64,000 nucleotides of DNA, taken from NCBI GenBank assembly GCA_041082245.1, contig JBDOIE010000034.1, positions 14,008-78,007 on the forward strand. Reading direction: 5' to 3'. Positions 34,479 through 47,431 of this stretch are shown here, piece by piece. The translations under genes were made by a program, and so were the position numbers. The notes below the pieces were generated by a model. It was given only the letters and a program-made list of their open reading frames with translations. It ran no database searches and was not told the DNA's origin. The DNA comes from DAOTVY01 sp041082245. GTDB taxonomy: Bacteria > Chloroflexota > Chloroflexia > DTKN01. The stretch's first letter is position 1, and each line of letters starts with the position of its first letter.

Positions 34479-36063
34479 TACCGAGCCGTTGGCGCGCCCG
34501 GAGCCGCCCGAAGGGGGGCGTGGTCGTGTCGCCCGCGCGGCCGGTCTGCTGAGTGCAGGCAACCTGGTCAGCCGCGTGCTGGGGCTGGCACGTGAGATGG
34601 CCATCGCGTACTTTTTCGGCGCGACCGGGCAGGCCAGCATTTTCGCCCTGGCGCAACTGGTTCCCAATTTCCTCTACGACCTTCTGATCGGCGGGCAACT
34701 GAGCGCGGCGCTCGTCCCTGTGCTGAGCGAGTACACCGCAAGGGAGCGAAAGGACGAGTTCTGGCGCTTATCGAGCATTGTGCTCACGCTTGCCGCGGCC
34801 GTGCTTGCGGGCGTGGCGGGGCTCGTCGAGATCGTTGCGCCCTGGGTGATCCGGCTGACCGGTGGGGGCCTGCCGGAGCCGCTCCAGCGCCAGGCTGTCG
34901 TGCTCCTGCGGCTGATGATGCCCGCATTGATCTTCCTGGGGCTATCTGGTGCGCTCACGGGTATCCTCTATGCCCTGAGGCGATTTCTGTTCCCGGCCCT
35001 TGCGACCTCCATCCTGAACGCGGGGGTGATCCTCGCGATCCTCCTGACCGCGCGCCGTTTCGGCATTGCCGGAGCAGCGTTTGGGGTCGTCCTTGGAGCG
35101 CTCTTGCAGGTGCTCGTGCAGCTGCCGGGGCTCCGCGAGGCCCGGCTCCGGCCGTGCTTTCACCTAAAGCACCCGGCGCTGCGCAAGATCCTGAGTTTGT
35201 ACGCACCGGTGGTTCTCGGGGTTGTGATCGGCATGGTGGGTTCAGTCATCGACCGCCGGCTCGCGTCAGGGACGGGGGAACACAGCATCGCCTGGATGCG
35301 CTACGCGACGACGCTCATCCAGACTCCGTTGGGGTTGGTCGCGGCCGCGGTCTCGCTGGCTGTGCTTCCCGGGCTCTCGCGTGCCGACAGCACCGGAGAC
35401 CGGGGTACCTACGAGGCAACCCTCGGGCTGGGGATACGCCTGATCCTGACGCTAGTGATCCCCGCTTGCGCCGGGCTGTTGGCACTTGGCCGGCCGATCG
35501 TCGCCCTTATCTTCGAGCGGGGCGAGTTTACCGCTTACGACACCGAGATCGTGACCCGCGCATTGAACCTGTACCTGATCGGGCTGCCGTTCGCGGCCCT
35601 CGACCAGGTACTCATCTTTGCCTTCTACGCGCGGAAGAATACGCTGCTTCCGAACCTGGTTCAGGCGTACGTGATCGGCATCTACCTCCTGTTTGCCCTC
35701 CCCTTCGTACGGAGCTGGGGCTTCTATGCACTCGTGATCGCCAACTCGGCGCAGTGGACCTGGCATACGGCGATGATGTTGCTGCTGTTGCGGCGTCAGA
35801 TCGGCTGGCCGGCGCACCAGCGGATCGCACAGACGGCCTGGCGTGCCGTGGTTGCCTCGGCAGTGATGGCGACGGTAGCCTGGCTCTGTGCCCGGGGACT
35901 TGGTTCGGTTCTGGACCCCGGGGGGTTGGGTGCCAGGACAGCCGTGGTACTGGGGAGCGTCGCCGCCGGCGCCCTGACGTATGCGGCCATGGCGATGCTT
36001 CTACGCCTGGAAGAAGTCGTCGTGCTGTGGCAGAGCCTGATGCGGCGGTGCTGCCTGAGGTAA
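34471..36063 (+). CDS. murJ: Lipid II flippase MurJ (MviN)
   Basis: This 530-residue polytopic membrane protein has about 14 helices. It has the MurJ/MviN landmarks NLVSRVLGLAREMAIAYFFG at the N-terminus, FALAQLVPNFLYDLL, and SAALVPVLSEY. LPGLSRADSTGDRGTYEATL occurs in the middle, followed by LIFERGEFTAYDTEIVTRAL. It flips the peptidoglycan precursor lipid II, so the organism makes a peptidoglycan wall. The GTG start lies 7 nt inside the preceding gene. An ATG would not fit the frame nearby. Confidence 0.9.
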   Translation: MIDTEPLARPEPPEGGRGRVARAAGLLSAGNLVSRVLGLAREMAIAYFFGATGQASIFALAQLVPNFLYDLLIGGQLSAALVPVLSEYTARERKDEFWRLSSIVLTLAAAVLAGVAGLVEIVAPWVIRLTGGGLPEPLQRQAVVLLRLMMPALIFLGLSGALTGILYALRRFLFPALATSILNAGVILAILLTARRFGIAGAAFGVVLGALLQVLVQLPGLREARLRPCFHLKHPALRKILSLYAPVVLGVVIGMVGSVIDRRLASGTGEHSIAWMRYATTLIQTPLGLVAAAVSLAVLPGLSRADSTGDRGTYEATLGLGIRLILTLVIPACAGLLALGRPIVALIFERGEFTAYDTEIVTRALNLYLIGLPFAALDQVLIFAFYARKNTLLPNLVQAYVIGIYLLFALPFVRSWGFYALVIANSAQWTWHTAMMLLLLRRQIGWPAHQRIAQTAWRAVVASAVMATVAWLCARGLGSVLDPGGLGARTAVVLGSVAAGALTYAAMAMLLRLEEVVVLWQSLMRRCCLR

Positions 36064-36088
36064 CCGTTCCAGACGGAAGGGCGACGCG

Positions 36089-38596
36089 ATGTCTTCACCC
36101 TCCAGCGATCCGTTGGAAGAGCTGCTCCTCTCGCTTCTCAAAGACCCTGAAATTGCGCCCGGGATCGCGGCGCACCGGGTGCAAGAACCGCGGGAGGCGC
36201 GGTGGGCCGACTTCCCGACCTGGCTTCACGGAGCATTGCGCCGCGCCCTCCGGGAGCTCGGCATTCGCCAGCTGTATGCACACCAGGCCCGCGCGCTGGA
36301 GCTGGCGTTCGATGGGGCTAACCTGGTCGTGGCCACTGGGACAGCGTCGGGCAAGAGCTTCTGCTTCCACCTCCCCGTGCTCCAGACGCTGCTCGAGGCG
36401 CCCCAGGCTACCGCGCTATACCTTTTTCCCACGAAGGCACTGGCTCACGACCAGGAGGCTGTTCTCCGAACCTTGCTGCGCGCGCTTTCGATTCCGGAAC
36501 ACCTGGCCGCCTGCTTCGACGGAGACACCCCCGGAACCGCGCGTGTTAGGATCCGGCATGGGGCAAGGTTGCTGCTCAGCAACCCCGACATGTTGCATCG
36601 GGTCCTGTTGCCCAGGCATCCGCAATGGGCAGGCTTCTGGGCGAACCTGCGTTACGTGGTGCTCGACGAGCTGCATGCGTACCGCGGCCTCTTCGGGAGC
36701 CATGTGGCCAACGTGCTCTGGCGCCTGGAGCGCATTTGTCGCTTCTACGGAAGTCGTCCACAATTCCTCTGCGCCTCTGCGACGATCGGCAACCCGGACG
36801 AACTCGCTCAGGCGCTGCTCCGACGGCCGGTGGCGCTCGTCGATGAGGATGGGTCGCCCAGAGGGCGCAAGCACCTGATCCTGTACAATCCCCCGCTGGT
36901 GGACACGGCGCTGGGCCTGCGCCGCAGCCTCCTCTCCGAGGCAGAACGGCTGGCACATCGTTTTCTGGAAGCCCGTGTGCCCACGGTCGTCTTCTCGCGC
37001 ACGCGCCTGGGCGTGGAACTGCTCTACAGCGCTTTGTGTCGCCGGACCGCAAGGGCGCTCCGGGCGTACCGCGGCGGGTATCTTCCGGAGGTCCGACGGG
37101 AAATCGAGGTGGGGCTTCGCTCGGGAAGGGTACTTGGCGTTGTGGCCACAAACGCCCTAGAACTCGGCGTGGACATCGGGACTCTGACCGCATGTGTGAT
37201 CGCCGGCTACCCCGGATCGATCGCTTCGACCTGGCAACAAGCGGGACGGGCCGGCCGCCGCAAAGATGCCTCTGTCGTGATCCTCGTAGCAGGTCCCAGC
37301 CCGATCGACCAGTATCTGGCCAGCCATCCGGACTACTTCTTCGGTCTTTCGCCGGAACGGGCCCATATCCATGCGCACAATCCCTATCTGCTTGCAGCGC
37401 ATCTTCCCTGCGCGGCCTACGAACTCGCCCTGTCCGCGGACGATCTCCTGCCGGAGGAAAGGCGGCAGGTAGTGGAGCAGCTCGTGGCAAGCGGGGAGTT
37501 GCTGGAGGATCGCGGCCGGCACTACTGGATCGGCAGCACCAGCCCGGCCGGGCGCGTCTCGCTGCGGATAGCCTCTGGGCACGCGGTGCAGATTGTCGTG
37601 CTGCACGGGACAAAGGAGATCGTGCTGGGCCAGGTAGATCGGGCAAGCGCAGCGCGGATGGTACACGAGGGCGCAGTTTACCTGCACGAGGGACGGGTAT
37701 TTCTCGTAGAGACCCTGGACTGGGAGGGGAACCGTGCGCTCGTGCGGCCGGCAGAGCTCGACTACTATACCGTCCCGCAGATGGATGTCTCTTGGGAAGT
37801 GTTAAACGAAGAAGTGGAGCGGCCGCTCGGAGAGGGGTTCTGCTGTCGCGGGCATATCCGGGTGCGCGCGCAAACGGTGGGCTATCGCAAACTTCGGCTC
37901 TTCACCCACGAGATCGTCGGGGAAGGGCGGGTGGACCTGCCTCCGCAGGAATTCGAAACCCAGGCCTGGTGGTTGCTTCTGCCCTGGGCTGCCCAGGAGC
38001 TGCTACGGCCGAACTACGGACCCAACTGGGAAGAGCAGCGGCGTCGCGCACGGGAGCGGGACGGCTTCGCCTGCCGCGTATGCGGGATCCCAGAAGCAGC
38101 TGTTGGGCACGAGCACGATGTCCACCACATCGTGCCCTTCCGCCGGTTCGAATACCGACCCGGCGAAAACGACGCTTACCTGGAGGCCAACCGGCTCGAG
38201 AACCTGGTGACGCTTTGCCGGCGTTGCCATGCACGTGCCGATCACGGTCCGCGCGAGCAGCCCGTTCTGGCTCTCCAGGGCCTTGGCTACCTCCTGCGAC
38301 AGGTCGCCACGCTCTGCCTGATGTGCGATCCTGCGGATATCGAGGTCGTGACACGGCTGCGGTATGGCCCCGAGGGTGAGCCGGTGGTCATGGTTTACGA
38401 CGCATGCCCGGGCGGGGCAGGGCTGAGCCCCGCGCTGCTGGAGAATGCCGAGGAACTGATCACGGTCGCGCTGGCCCGCCTGGAAGAATGCCCGTGTGCC
38501 GCGGGATGCCCTTCCTGCGTGGGACCTGTCACGCCGGGCGAAGAACAGGCCAAGGAACGAATCGCAGAAGCGTTGCGGCACCTGCACCGGAGATAG
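36089..38596 (+). CDS. MrfA/YprA-like DEAD/DEAH helicase with embedded HNH domain
   Basis: This 835-residue superfamily 2 helicase has Q-region YAHQARALELA, Walker A ATGTASGKS, LDELHAYRG box, CASATIGNP and a C-lobe with ATNALELGVDIG and QQAGRAGRRKD. A C-terminal zinc (MZB/DUF1998) module has Cys at 773, 801, 803, 807 and 810. MrfA-type helicases act in excision of DNA crosslinks. Between the helicase and the MZB end there is a complete HNH motif (residues ~655-720: Cys662, Cys665, His679-His680, Asn701, Cys710, Cys713). This implies possible nuclease activity. It begins 25 nt after murJ. Confidence 0.88.
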   Translation: MSSPSSDPLEELLLSLLKDPEIAPGIAAHRVQEPREARWADFPTWLHGALRRALRELGIRQLYAHQARALELAFDGANLVVATGTASGKSFCFHLPVLQTLLEAPQATALYLFPTKALAHDQEAVLRTLLRALSIPEHLAACFDGDTPGTARVRIRHGARLLLSNPDMLHRVLLPRHPQWAGFWANLRYVVLDELHAYRGLFGSHVANVLWRLERICRFYGSRPQFLCASATIGNPDELAQALLRRPVALVDEDGSPRGRKHLILYNPPLVDTALGLRRSLLSEAERLAHRFLEARVPTVVFSRTRLGVELLYSALCRRTARALRAYRGGYLPEVRREIEVGLRSGRVLGVVATNALELGVDIGTLTACVIAGYPGSIASTWQQAGRAGRRKDASVVILVAGPSPIDQYLASHPDYFFGLSPERAHIHAHNPYLLAAHLPCAAYELALSADDLLPEERRQVVEQLVASGELLEDRGRHYWIGSTSPAGRVSLRIASGHAVQIVVLHGTKEIVLGQVDRASAARMVHEGAVYLHEGRVFLVETLDWEGNRALVRPAELDYYTVPQMDVSWEVLNEEVERPLGEGFCCRGHIRVRAQTVGYRKLRLFTHEIVGEGRVDLPPQEFETQAWWLLLPWAAQELLRPNYGPNWEEQRRRARERDGFACRVCGIPEAAVGHEHDVHHIVPFRRFEYRPGENDAYLEANRLENLVTLCRRCHARADHGPREQPVLALQGLGYLLRQVATLCLMCDPADIEVVTRLRYGPEGEPVVMVYDACPGGAGLSPALLENAEELITVALARLEECPCAAGCPSCVGPVTPGEEQAKERIAEALRHLHRR

Positions 38597-38942
38597 CAGT
38601 ACAGGAGCGCAGGTTCCCCGGGAATGGGAGAGGAGTCCTGAAACGACGGAAGCCCCACCGCGGCCGAGACGGCCCGAGAAAACGCGGAGGATCGCGCCGG
38701 GTCAAGGGGAATGGCGCATCGCCTCCTGGTGATTCCCACCCTCCGTCCTGCAAAGTGTCCCTGATTCCTTCGGGACAAAAGCCCCCGGGGAAAAGGGGCT
38801 CTGTACCGAATGTCGCACGGCCAGAAGACAATGCCCGTTGAGGGCACTTGTCACTGTTCGTTTTCCTCCCCTGGCGGTAGCATAAGAATGGGAAGGTCTA
38901 GCAGTGTGGTCCTCTGCGGGCTGGACAGCAGGAGGTGCAACT
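38597..38942. other. Gene-free stretch with a small hairpin
   Basis: No supported gene. The inverted repeat AGCCCC (38780-38785) / GGGGCT (38795-38800) forms a hairpin which, read on the minus strand, is followed by TTTT. It could be a weak backup terminator for leftward rRNA transcription. Confidence 0.35.
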
Positions 38943-39152
38943 GTGGAAGCGCTCGAGGAAAGGTGGTGGTTCTGTTCAGAGTGCCGGTACCTGCTCCAGG
39001 CACGGTGGGCACCCCAAGACTGCCCGGGTTGTGGCGCCAAGTGCTCCTTCGTCGACGCCACCTGCTACACGCCCGAGTGTGGAGGCCCGCGCAACCCGGA
39101 CCCGTTGATCGTGTGTGGTCCGGCTTCTCAACCGCGCCAGTGGATCCGGTAA
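38943..39152 (+). CDS. Small rubredoxin/zinc-ribbon-like protein
   Basis: This 69-residue protein has WWFCSECRYLLQARWAPQDC then PGCGAKCSFVDATCYTPECG (overlapping stretches) and ends GNPDP-like (RNPDPLIVCG). The CxxC...CxxC spacing is that of a rubredoxin-type iron or zinc site; the extra CSFVDATCYTPECGG part resembles small rubredoxin-like proteins of anaerobes, whose roles in electron transfer are unproven. I chose the GTG at 38943 because AGGAGGT lies 6 nt upstream. The first in-frame ATG (38904) has no ribosome site. It converges on the rRNA operon. Confidence 0.65.
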   Translation: MEALEERWWFCSECRYLLQARWAPQDCPGCGAKCSFVDATCYTPECGGPRNPDPLIVCGPASQPRQWIR

Positions 39153-39300
39153 GTGCACCGATCTCCTCTACCTGTCCTGGGCATCGAGAGACCCCGCGAC
39201 CCGGCTTCCTTGTGCGTAGGTACAGGGGCCGAGCCATAACGTTCCTCTGTGCCCGAAACTCCCACTGAAGCGCTCTCTGAGCCTCGAGGCATTTCTGGAC

Positions 39301-39312
39301 AAAAAAAGGGAT
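39301..39312 (-). terminator. Terminator of the rRNA operon
   Basis: Directly after the 5S rRNA, the minus strand reads GGCATCCC then seven T (39301-39307). The GGGATGCC that pairs with it flanks the 5S 5' end, so the closing helix of 5S and its flank probably form the terminator stem. Confidence 0.6.
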
Positions 39313-39434
39313 GCCCCTCGCAACGACCTACTCTCCCACACCGCTGCCAGTGCAGTACCATCGGCGCTGAAGCGTTTCACTTCCAGGTTCGGAATGGGAC
39401 TGGGTGGTTCCGCTTCGCTCCAGTCACGAGAGGC
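39313..39434 (-). rRNA. rrf: 5S ribosomal RNA
   Basis: The conserved core CCCATTCCGAACCTGGAAGT and CGCCGATGGTACTGC, and the 3' GTGTGGGAGAGTAGGTCG, are present on the minus strand. The closing helix is GCCTCTCG/CGAGGGGC. Ends are set from this helix and may be off by a few bases. Confidence 0.93.
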
Positions 39435-39462
39435 ATCCCAGGCACAGCTTCTGTTGTAAAGA

Positions 39463-39499
39463 AACCGAATAGCGTGGCGGATCTTCAATCTAGCCAGGG
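39463..39499 (-). other. 23S processing stem, 3' arm
   Basis: This segment is complementary to 42568-42608 across the 23S gene (about 35 paired bases, a few mismatches). It forms the long stem cut by RNase III. Confidence 0.75.
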
Positions 39500-39509
39500 C
39501 TCGACGGAT

Positions 39510-42558
<3,049 letters not shown>

Positions 42559-42567
42559 CCCGTCAAG

Positions 42568-42608
42568 CCCTGGCGAGATTGAAGATCCCAGCACCACGCT
42601 ATTCGGTT
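42568..42608 (-). other. 23S processing stem, 5' arm
   Basis: Pairs with 39463-39499; see that entry. Both arms share GATTGAAGATC and CCACGCTATTCGGTT on the plus strand in inverted orientation. Confidence 0.75.
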
Positions 42609-42843
42609 GTTAAGGTCCTTGTTTGACGGTTCACCCCTGAGGAACGACCCGCTCCGCAAGCGTCAACCGTCAAACCGGCATAAGAATCGGCTTGATCACC
42701 CCTCAAGCCGATACACCAAGCGCCTTGAGTTGTGATCCCCGCTATCCCTCGATTACCCCGAACCGTGCACTTCTGCCATCGTCACCTCGAGCCCAGCCGT
42801 AGTATAGCGCAACCCGACAATCCTGTCAATCCGGCCGGCTCCC

Positions 42844-42919
42844 TGGTGGAGATGAGGGGACTCGAACCCCTGACCCCCTCCGTGCAAGGGAGGTGCTCTC
42901 CCAGCTGAGCTACATCCCC
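42844..42919 (-). tRNA. tRNA-Ala (anticodon TGC)
   Basis: This spacer tRNA of the rRNA operon has acceptor GGGGATG/CATCTCC, anticodon loop with TGC, and T arm GGTTCGAGTCC. The 3' CCA is encoded in the gene, unlike the other two tRNAs in this window. Confidence 0.96.
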
Positions 42920-42932
42920 TGACCGGTGACAG

Positions 42933-43006
42933 TGGGCGTTTCTGGACTCGAACCAGAGACCTCGATCTTATCAGGATCGCGCTCTAACCAGCTGAGCTAA
43001 ACGCCC
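42933..43006 (-). tRNA. tRNA-Ile (anticodon GAT)
   Basis: This spacer tRNA has acceptor GGGCGTT/AACGCCC, anticodon stem CGATC/GATCG with loop CTGATAA, and discriminator A. No encoded CCA. It lies 13 nt before tRNA-Ala. Confidence 0.96.
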
Positions 43007-43020
43007 ACACTTGTTAAACC

Positions 43021-43056
43021 GGAGGACCTTAACCTCTGAAGAGTGACAGGAAAACC
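43021..43056 (-). other. 16S processing stem, 3' arm
   Basis: The sequence GGAGGACCTTAACC...GAAGAGTGACAGG (plus strand) is the inverted counterpart of the 16S leader at 44746-44781. About 31 of 36 positions pair, forming the RNase III stem around 16S. Confidence 0.75.
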
Positions 43057-43183
43057 GGACCAGGGGCGGCTTCCTTCCAACCGCTCGCTGCGCCGGCTCC
43101 CGGGAAGCCAGCGGAGAACCGGGGTGCTGACAGCGAGGGGTTCACCTAGGAGCGCACACCCGAAGGTGTGCCGTTCTCCCTAG

Positions 43184-44687
<1,504 letters not shown>

Positions 44688-44745
44688 AACTACCTCAGGG
44701 AGCCTCACGGCTCCCCGCAAGGTCTTGTCGGGAACCCTGGTTCCA

Positions 44746-44781
44746 GGTCTTCCTGCCACTCTTCAGTTGTTAAGGTCCTCC
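44746..44781 (-). other. 16S processing stem, 5' arm
   Basis: Leader segment complementary to 43021-43056. Reading frames in the leader and in the 16S gene are spurious. Confidence 0.75.
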
Positions 44782-44796
44782 GCGCTCACCCTTATT

Positions 44797-44825
44797 AGTA
44801 TAGCACAGTCCGTCGTGGTTGTCAA
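44797..44825 (-). promoter_or_regulatory. rRNA promoter P1 (nearest to 16S)
   Basis: On the minus strand, TTGACA (44820-44825) and TATACT (44797-44802) are spaced by 17 nt with TGTGC before the -10. It lies about 110 nt upstream of 16S. Confidence 0.85.
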
Positions 44826-44854
44826 GCGCGCTGCTTCGTTACTCGCAAGCGATT

Positions 44855-44883
44855 AATATAGCACAAACCCGCCAATTTGTCAA
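44855..44883 (-). promoter_or_regulatory. rRNA promoter P2
   Basis: TTGACA (44878-44883) and TATATT (44855-44860), 17 nt apart, TGTGC before the -10. The -35 region AATTTGACAAATTGGCG is repeated in P3. Confidence 0.85.
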
Positions 44884-44938
44884 ATTGCCTTCGCTCGACC
44901 CGCTACACGTCACGTGTCTATCTCTCCAGCGGGCGCGT

Positions 44939-44967
44939 AATCTACCACAACCTCGCCAATTTGTCAA
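44939..44967 (-). promoter_or_regulatory. rRNA promoter P3 (distal)
   Basis: TTGACA (44962-44967) and TAGATT (44939-44944), 17 nt apart. The -35 box overlaps the TGA stop of the upstream M14-like gene (44964-44966). Confidence 0.75.
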
Positions 44968-46298
44968 ATCGCCCCCCTTGCGGCTTCTCCAAGCATCTCA
45001 AGCATCTCGACTCCCGCCGCAGTCGCTGCCTGTCCGACCGATCTCGCCCCCAGGTTCGCCAGGAATCCTTCCAGCCTCGCGTTCAGCTCCCGCTCGAGCG
45101 CAAACCGCAGGTCCCTCCCCTCCGGACAGCGCAGCGACACGACCAGTCGCCAAAGGACGCCAAACGGCAGCAACCGTTCGAATGCCCCAACGCACTCTGC
45201 ATCCACCACCTCCGCCACCCGCGCCGGCCGCTCCTCGCGTCCCCAGGGCAACCCGCGCCCCAAGACAAGCATTTCCTCCTGGAAGCGATCATAAGAGTCC
45301 AGCGCACGGACCCGCGCATCTTCGTGCCTCAAGAGTCCGCGCGCCCGCTCGTAGTACGCCGACCAGCATGCAAACGCTTCCTGCTCCGCGCACCACTGCC
45401 TCTGACGCAGTTCCCCTCGCGTGCAGGGGGACGCGCGCTCGTCATCGATCCCTTCCACCGCGAAGAGCGGCAGCTCTGGGACCACGACTCCCTTCGTACC
45501 GCGTCGCAGTGCGAATTCGTACCCAGGCGCTCCACAGCTCAGAAGTCGGGCCGGATTTCCAATGCCGGCCGCGCGCAGCGCCTCCGCAATCTCATCGAGC
45601 AGCGGGAGCCGAAAGACTCCCGCCCCGAGCTGCTCGGCAAACTCCAGCTCCGGTGTCCCCCGGTGCGTGGGAAGGCCCTGCGCGATCCACGTGCTCCGCA
45701 GCCGATCTCCCAGTTGCTCCACCTCCCCGCGCAGCAGGAGATACGCGCCACCCAGCAGCACATTGTGCCACGACACGAGCCAGGTGGGCCGGTACTGCTC
45801 GATGCACGCGGCAAGTGCCCTCGTTTCCGGTAGTCCACCCGACCACTCCCAACCGGGCAGCTCGACCGGAAAGCTCCACTCCACCTGCTCGCCTTCGGCC
45901 GGCCGGAAATGCCCCCTCACATACCTTTCCAGATCCAGCGGACGGCCGAACCACTCCTCGTTTTCCTCCGCACCGTCCGGATCCACGCAGGGCAGAAGCA
46001 CCCACCGCAGGCCCGCTAGCCGCCAGGGCTCCTCGAGCAACCGCTCGGCGAACCGCAACAAGACCGCCCCACCGAGGGGTTCGTCTGGCTGCGGGAACCC
46101 ATAGGCAAGGAGCACGAGCTCCCCTTCCCCTGCCTCGACTCCCCAGAGGTCTCTCCCTTTGCGGCTCTTGCCGTAGACAAACCGCCGGAAACGCCCTGCC
46201 GAGGCCCTAATCAAACGATCGAACCCCACCAGGAGCTCGCCGGGACCGGGAAAGACAAGCGCACGGGTGTTCCCACCTGTCTCCACAGTTGCCGTCAA
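44964..46298 (-). CDS. M14-like (zinc carboxypeptidase fold) protein with an altered metal site
   Basis: This 444-residue cytoplasmic protein has the M14 pattern. YGKSRKGRDLWGVEAGEGE precedes the metal loop LLAYGFPQPDEPLGGAV, where the usual HxxE is QxxE (Gln70, Glu73). The third ligand is kept in SWHNVLLGGAYLL (His178), and the catalytic Glu region VVVPELP (Glu275) is present. Loss of the first zinc ligand suggests weak, altered or no peptidase activity. The C-terminal ~150 residues are helical and of unknown role. The TTG start overlaps the stop of the upstream acyl-CoA dehydrogenase (TTGA); a GTG 4 codons later is an alternative. Confidence 0.7.
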   Translation of the reverse strand: MTATVETGGNTRALVFPGPGELLVGFDRLIRASAGRFRRFVYGKSRKGRDLWGVEAGEGELVLLAYGFPQPDEPLGGAVLLRFAERLLEEPWRLAGLRWVLLPCVDPDGAEENEEWFGRPLDLERYVRGHFRPAEGEQVEWSFPVELPGWEWSGGLPETRALAACIEQYRPTWLVSWHNVLLGGAYLLLRGEVEQLGDRLRSTWIAQGLPTHRGTPELEFAEQLGAGVFRLPLLDEIAEALRAAGIGNPARLLSCGAPGYEFALRRGTKGVVVPELPLFAVEGIDDERASPCTRGELRQRQWCAEQEAFACWSAYYERARGLLRHEDARVRALDSYDRFQEEMLVLGRGLPWGREERPARVAEVVDAECVGAFERLLPFGVLWRLVVSLRCPEGRDLRFALERELNARLEGFLANLGARSVGQAATAAGVEMLEMLGEAARGAI

Positions 46299-47428
46299 AG
46301 CCTACGGGCAATCATCAAGCGCTGGATCTGGTTCGTGCCCTCGTAGATCTGCAGCAGCTTGGCATCGCGCAGGTACTTTTCGACAGGATAGTCCTTCATA
46401 TAGCCGTATCCGCCAAACACCTGCACCGCGTCGGTTGTCACCCGCATCGCCACGTCGCTCGCATAACACTTGGCCATCGCAGAGAGCACTTCGGCCCCCG
46501 GTTCCCCCTGTGCAAAGGCCCACGCCGCGCGCCAGGTTAGCAGGCGCGCCGTTTCCACCCCGATCGCCATATCCGCGAGCATCAGCTGCACGGCCTGGTG
46601 CCCGATGATCGGCCGGCCGAACTGCACCCGCTGGTGCGCGTAGGCCTGCGCTGCCTCCAGCGCCGCTCGTGCAACCCCCACCGCGATCGCGGCCACCCCC
46701 ACACGAGCCCGTTCAAGCGTTGCCACCGCCATCCGGAAACCGTGCCCCTCGCGCCCCAGCCGGTTCTCCTCGGGGACACGCACCCCTTCGAAGATGACCT
46801 CCCGCGTGTCCGACGCCCGCTGGCCTAACTTGCGCTCCTTCTTGCCGGTGGAAAGCCCCGGTGTCCCCGCGGGCACGATAAAGAGCGAAAGCCCCCGCGC
46901 CCCCTTCTGACGGTCGGTCGCCGCCACCACCGTGTACAGCGATGCCACACCCCCGTTCGTGATAAAGGTCTTGACCCCGTCGAGCACGTAACCCGCGCCC
47001 TCGCGGCGCGCCTGCATCGACACGGCGGCGATGTCCGACCCCGCGTTCGGCTCGGTCAGGCAGAATGCGGCAAGGTTCGGTCCGGCACAAAAGTCCGGCA
47101 GAAACCGCCGTTTCTGCTCCTCGGTCCCGAAGAGGAGGATCGGAAGGAGCGCCAAACCGTTCCCCAGCAGGCTGGTCGCGATGCCGGCACATCCGGCCGC
47201 AATCTCCTCTGCGATCAGCGCCACTTCGAACGGCCCCAGGCCGGCGCCCCCGTACTCTTCGGGAACCTCCAGGTTCATCAGACCCACGCGATGTGCTTTA
47301 CGCACGATCTCCCAGGGAAACTCGCCACTTTCGTCGTACTGCGACGCGACCGGGACGATTTCCCGTTGCGCAAAGTCCCGAGCCAGCTGCCGAAATGCTT
47401 CCTGCTCCTCGCTCAGTCGAAAGTCCAC
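46295..47428 (-). CDS. Acyl-CoA dehydrogenase (second of a tandem pair)
   Basis: This 377-residue FAD enzyme introduces the alpha-beta double bond into acyl-CoA. It has AAFCLTEPNAGSDIAAVSMQ (FAD/substrate loop) and the VKTFITNGGVASLY strand. FGGYGYMKDYPVEKYLRDAK in the C-terminal domain is followed by the catalytic Glu of IYEGTNQIQRL. All normal features and length are present. It lies 3 nt after its paralogue at 47432-48577. The pair probably differ in chain length or branched-chain preference; electron-transfer flavoprotein genes are not nearby. Confidence 0.93.
   Translation of the reverse strand: MDFRLSEEQEAFRQLARDFAQREIVPVASQYDESGEFPWEIVRKAHRVGLMNLEVPEEYGGAGLGPFEVALIAEEIAAGCAGIATSLLGNGLALLPILLFGTEEQKRRFLPDFCAGPNLAAFCLTEPNAGSDIAAVSMQARREGAGYVLDGVKTFITNGGVASLYTVVAATDRQKGARGLSLFIVPAGTPGLSTGKKERKLGQRASDTREVIFEGVRVPEENRLGREGHGFRMAVATLERARVGVAAIAVGVARAALEAAQAYAHQRVQFGRPIIGHQAVQLMLADMAIGVETARLLTWRAAWAFAQGEPGAEVLSAMAKCYASDVAMRVTTDAVQVFGGYGYMKDYPVEKYLRDAKLLQIYEGTNQIQRLMIARRL
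46320..46366. repeat. 47-bp direct repeat, copy 1 (3' end of acyl-CoA dehydrogenase gene)
   Basis: Identical to 47469-47515. It encodes the end of the catalytic region (DAKLLQIYEGTNQIQR) in each paralogue. Confidence 0.85.
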
Positions 47429-47431
47429 CGC

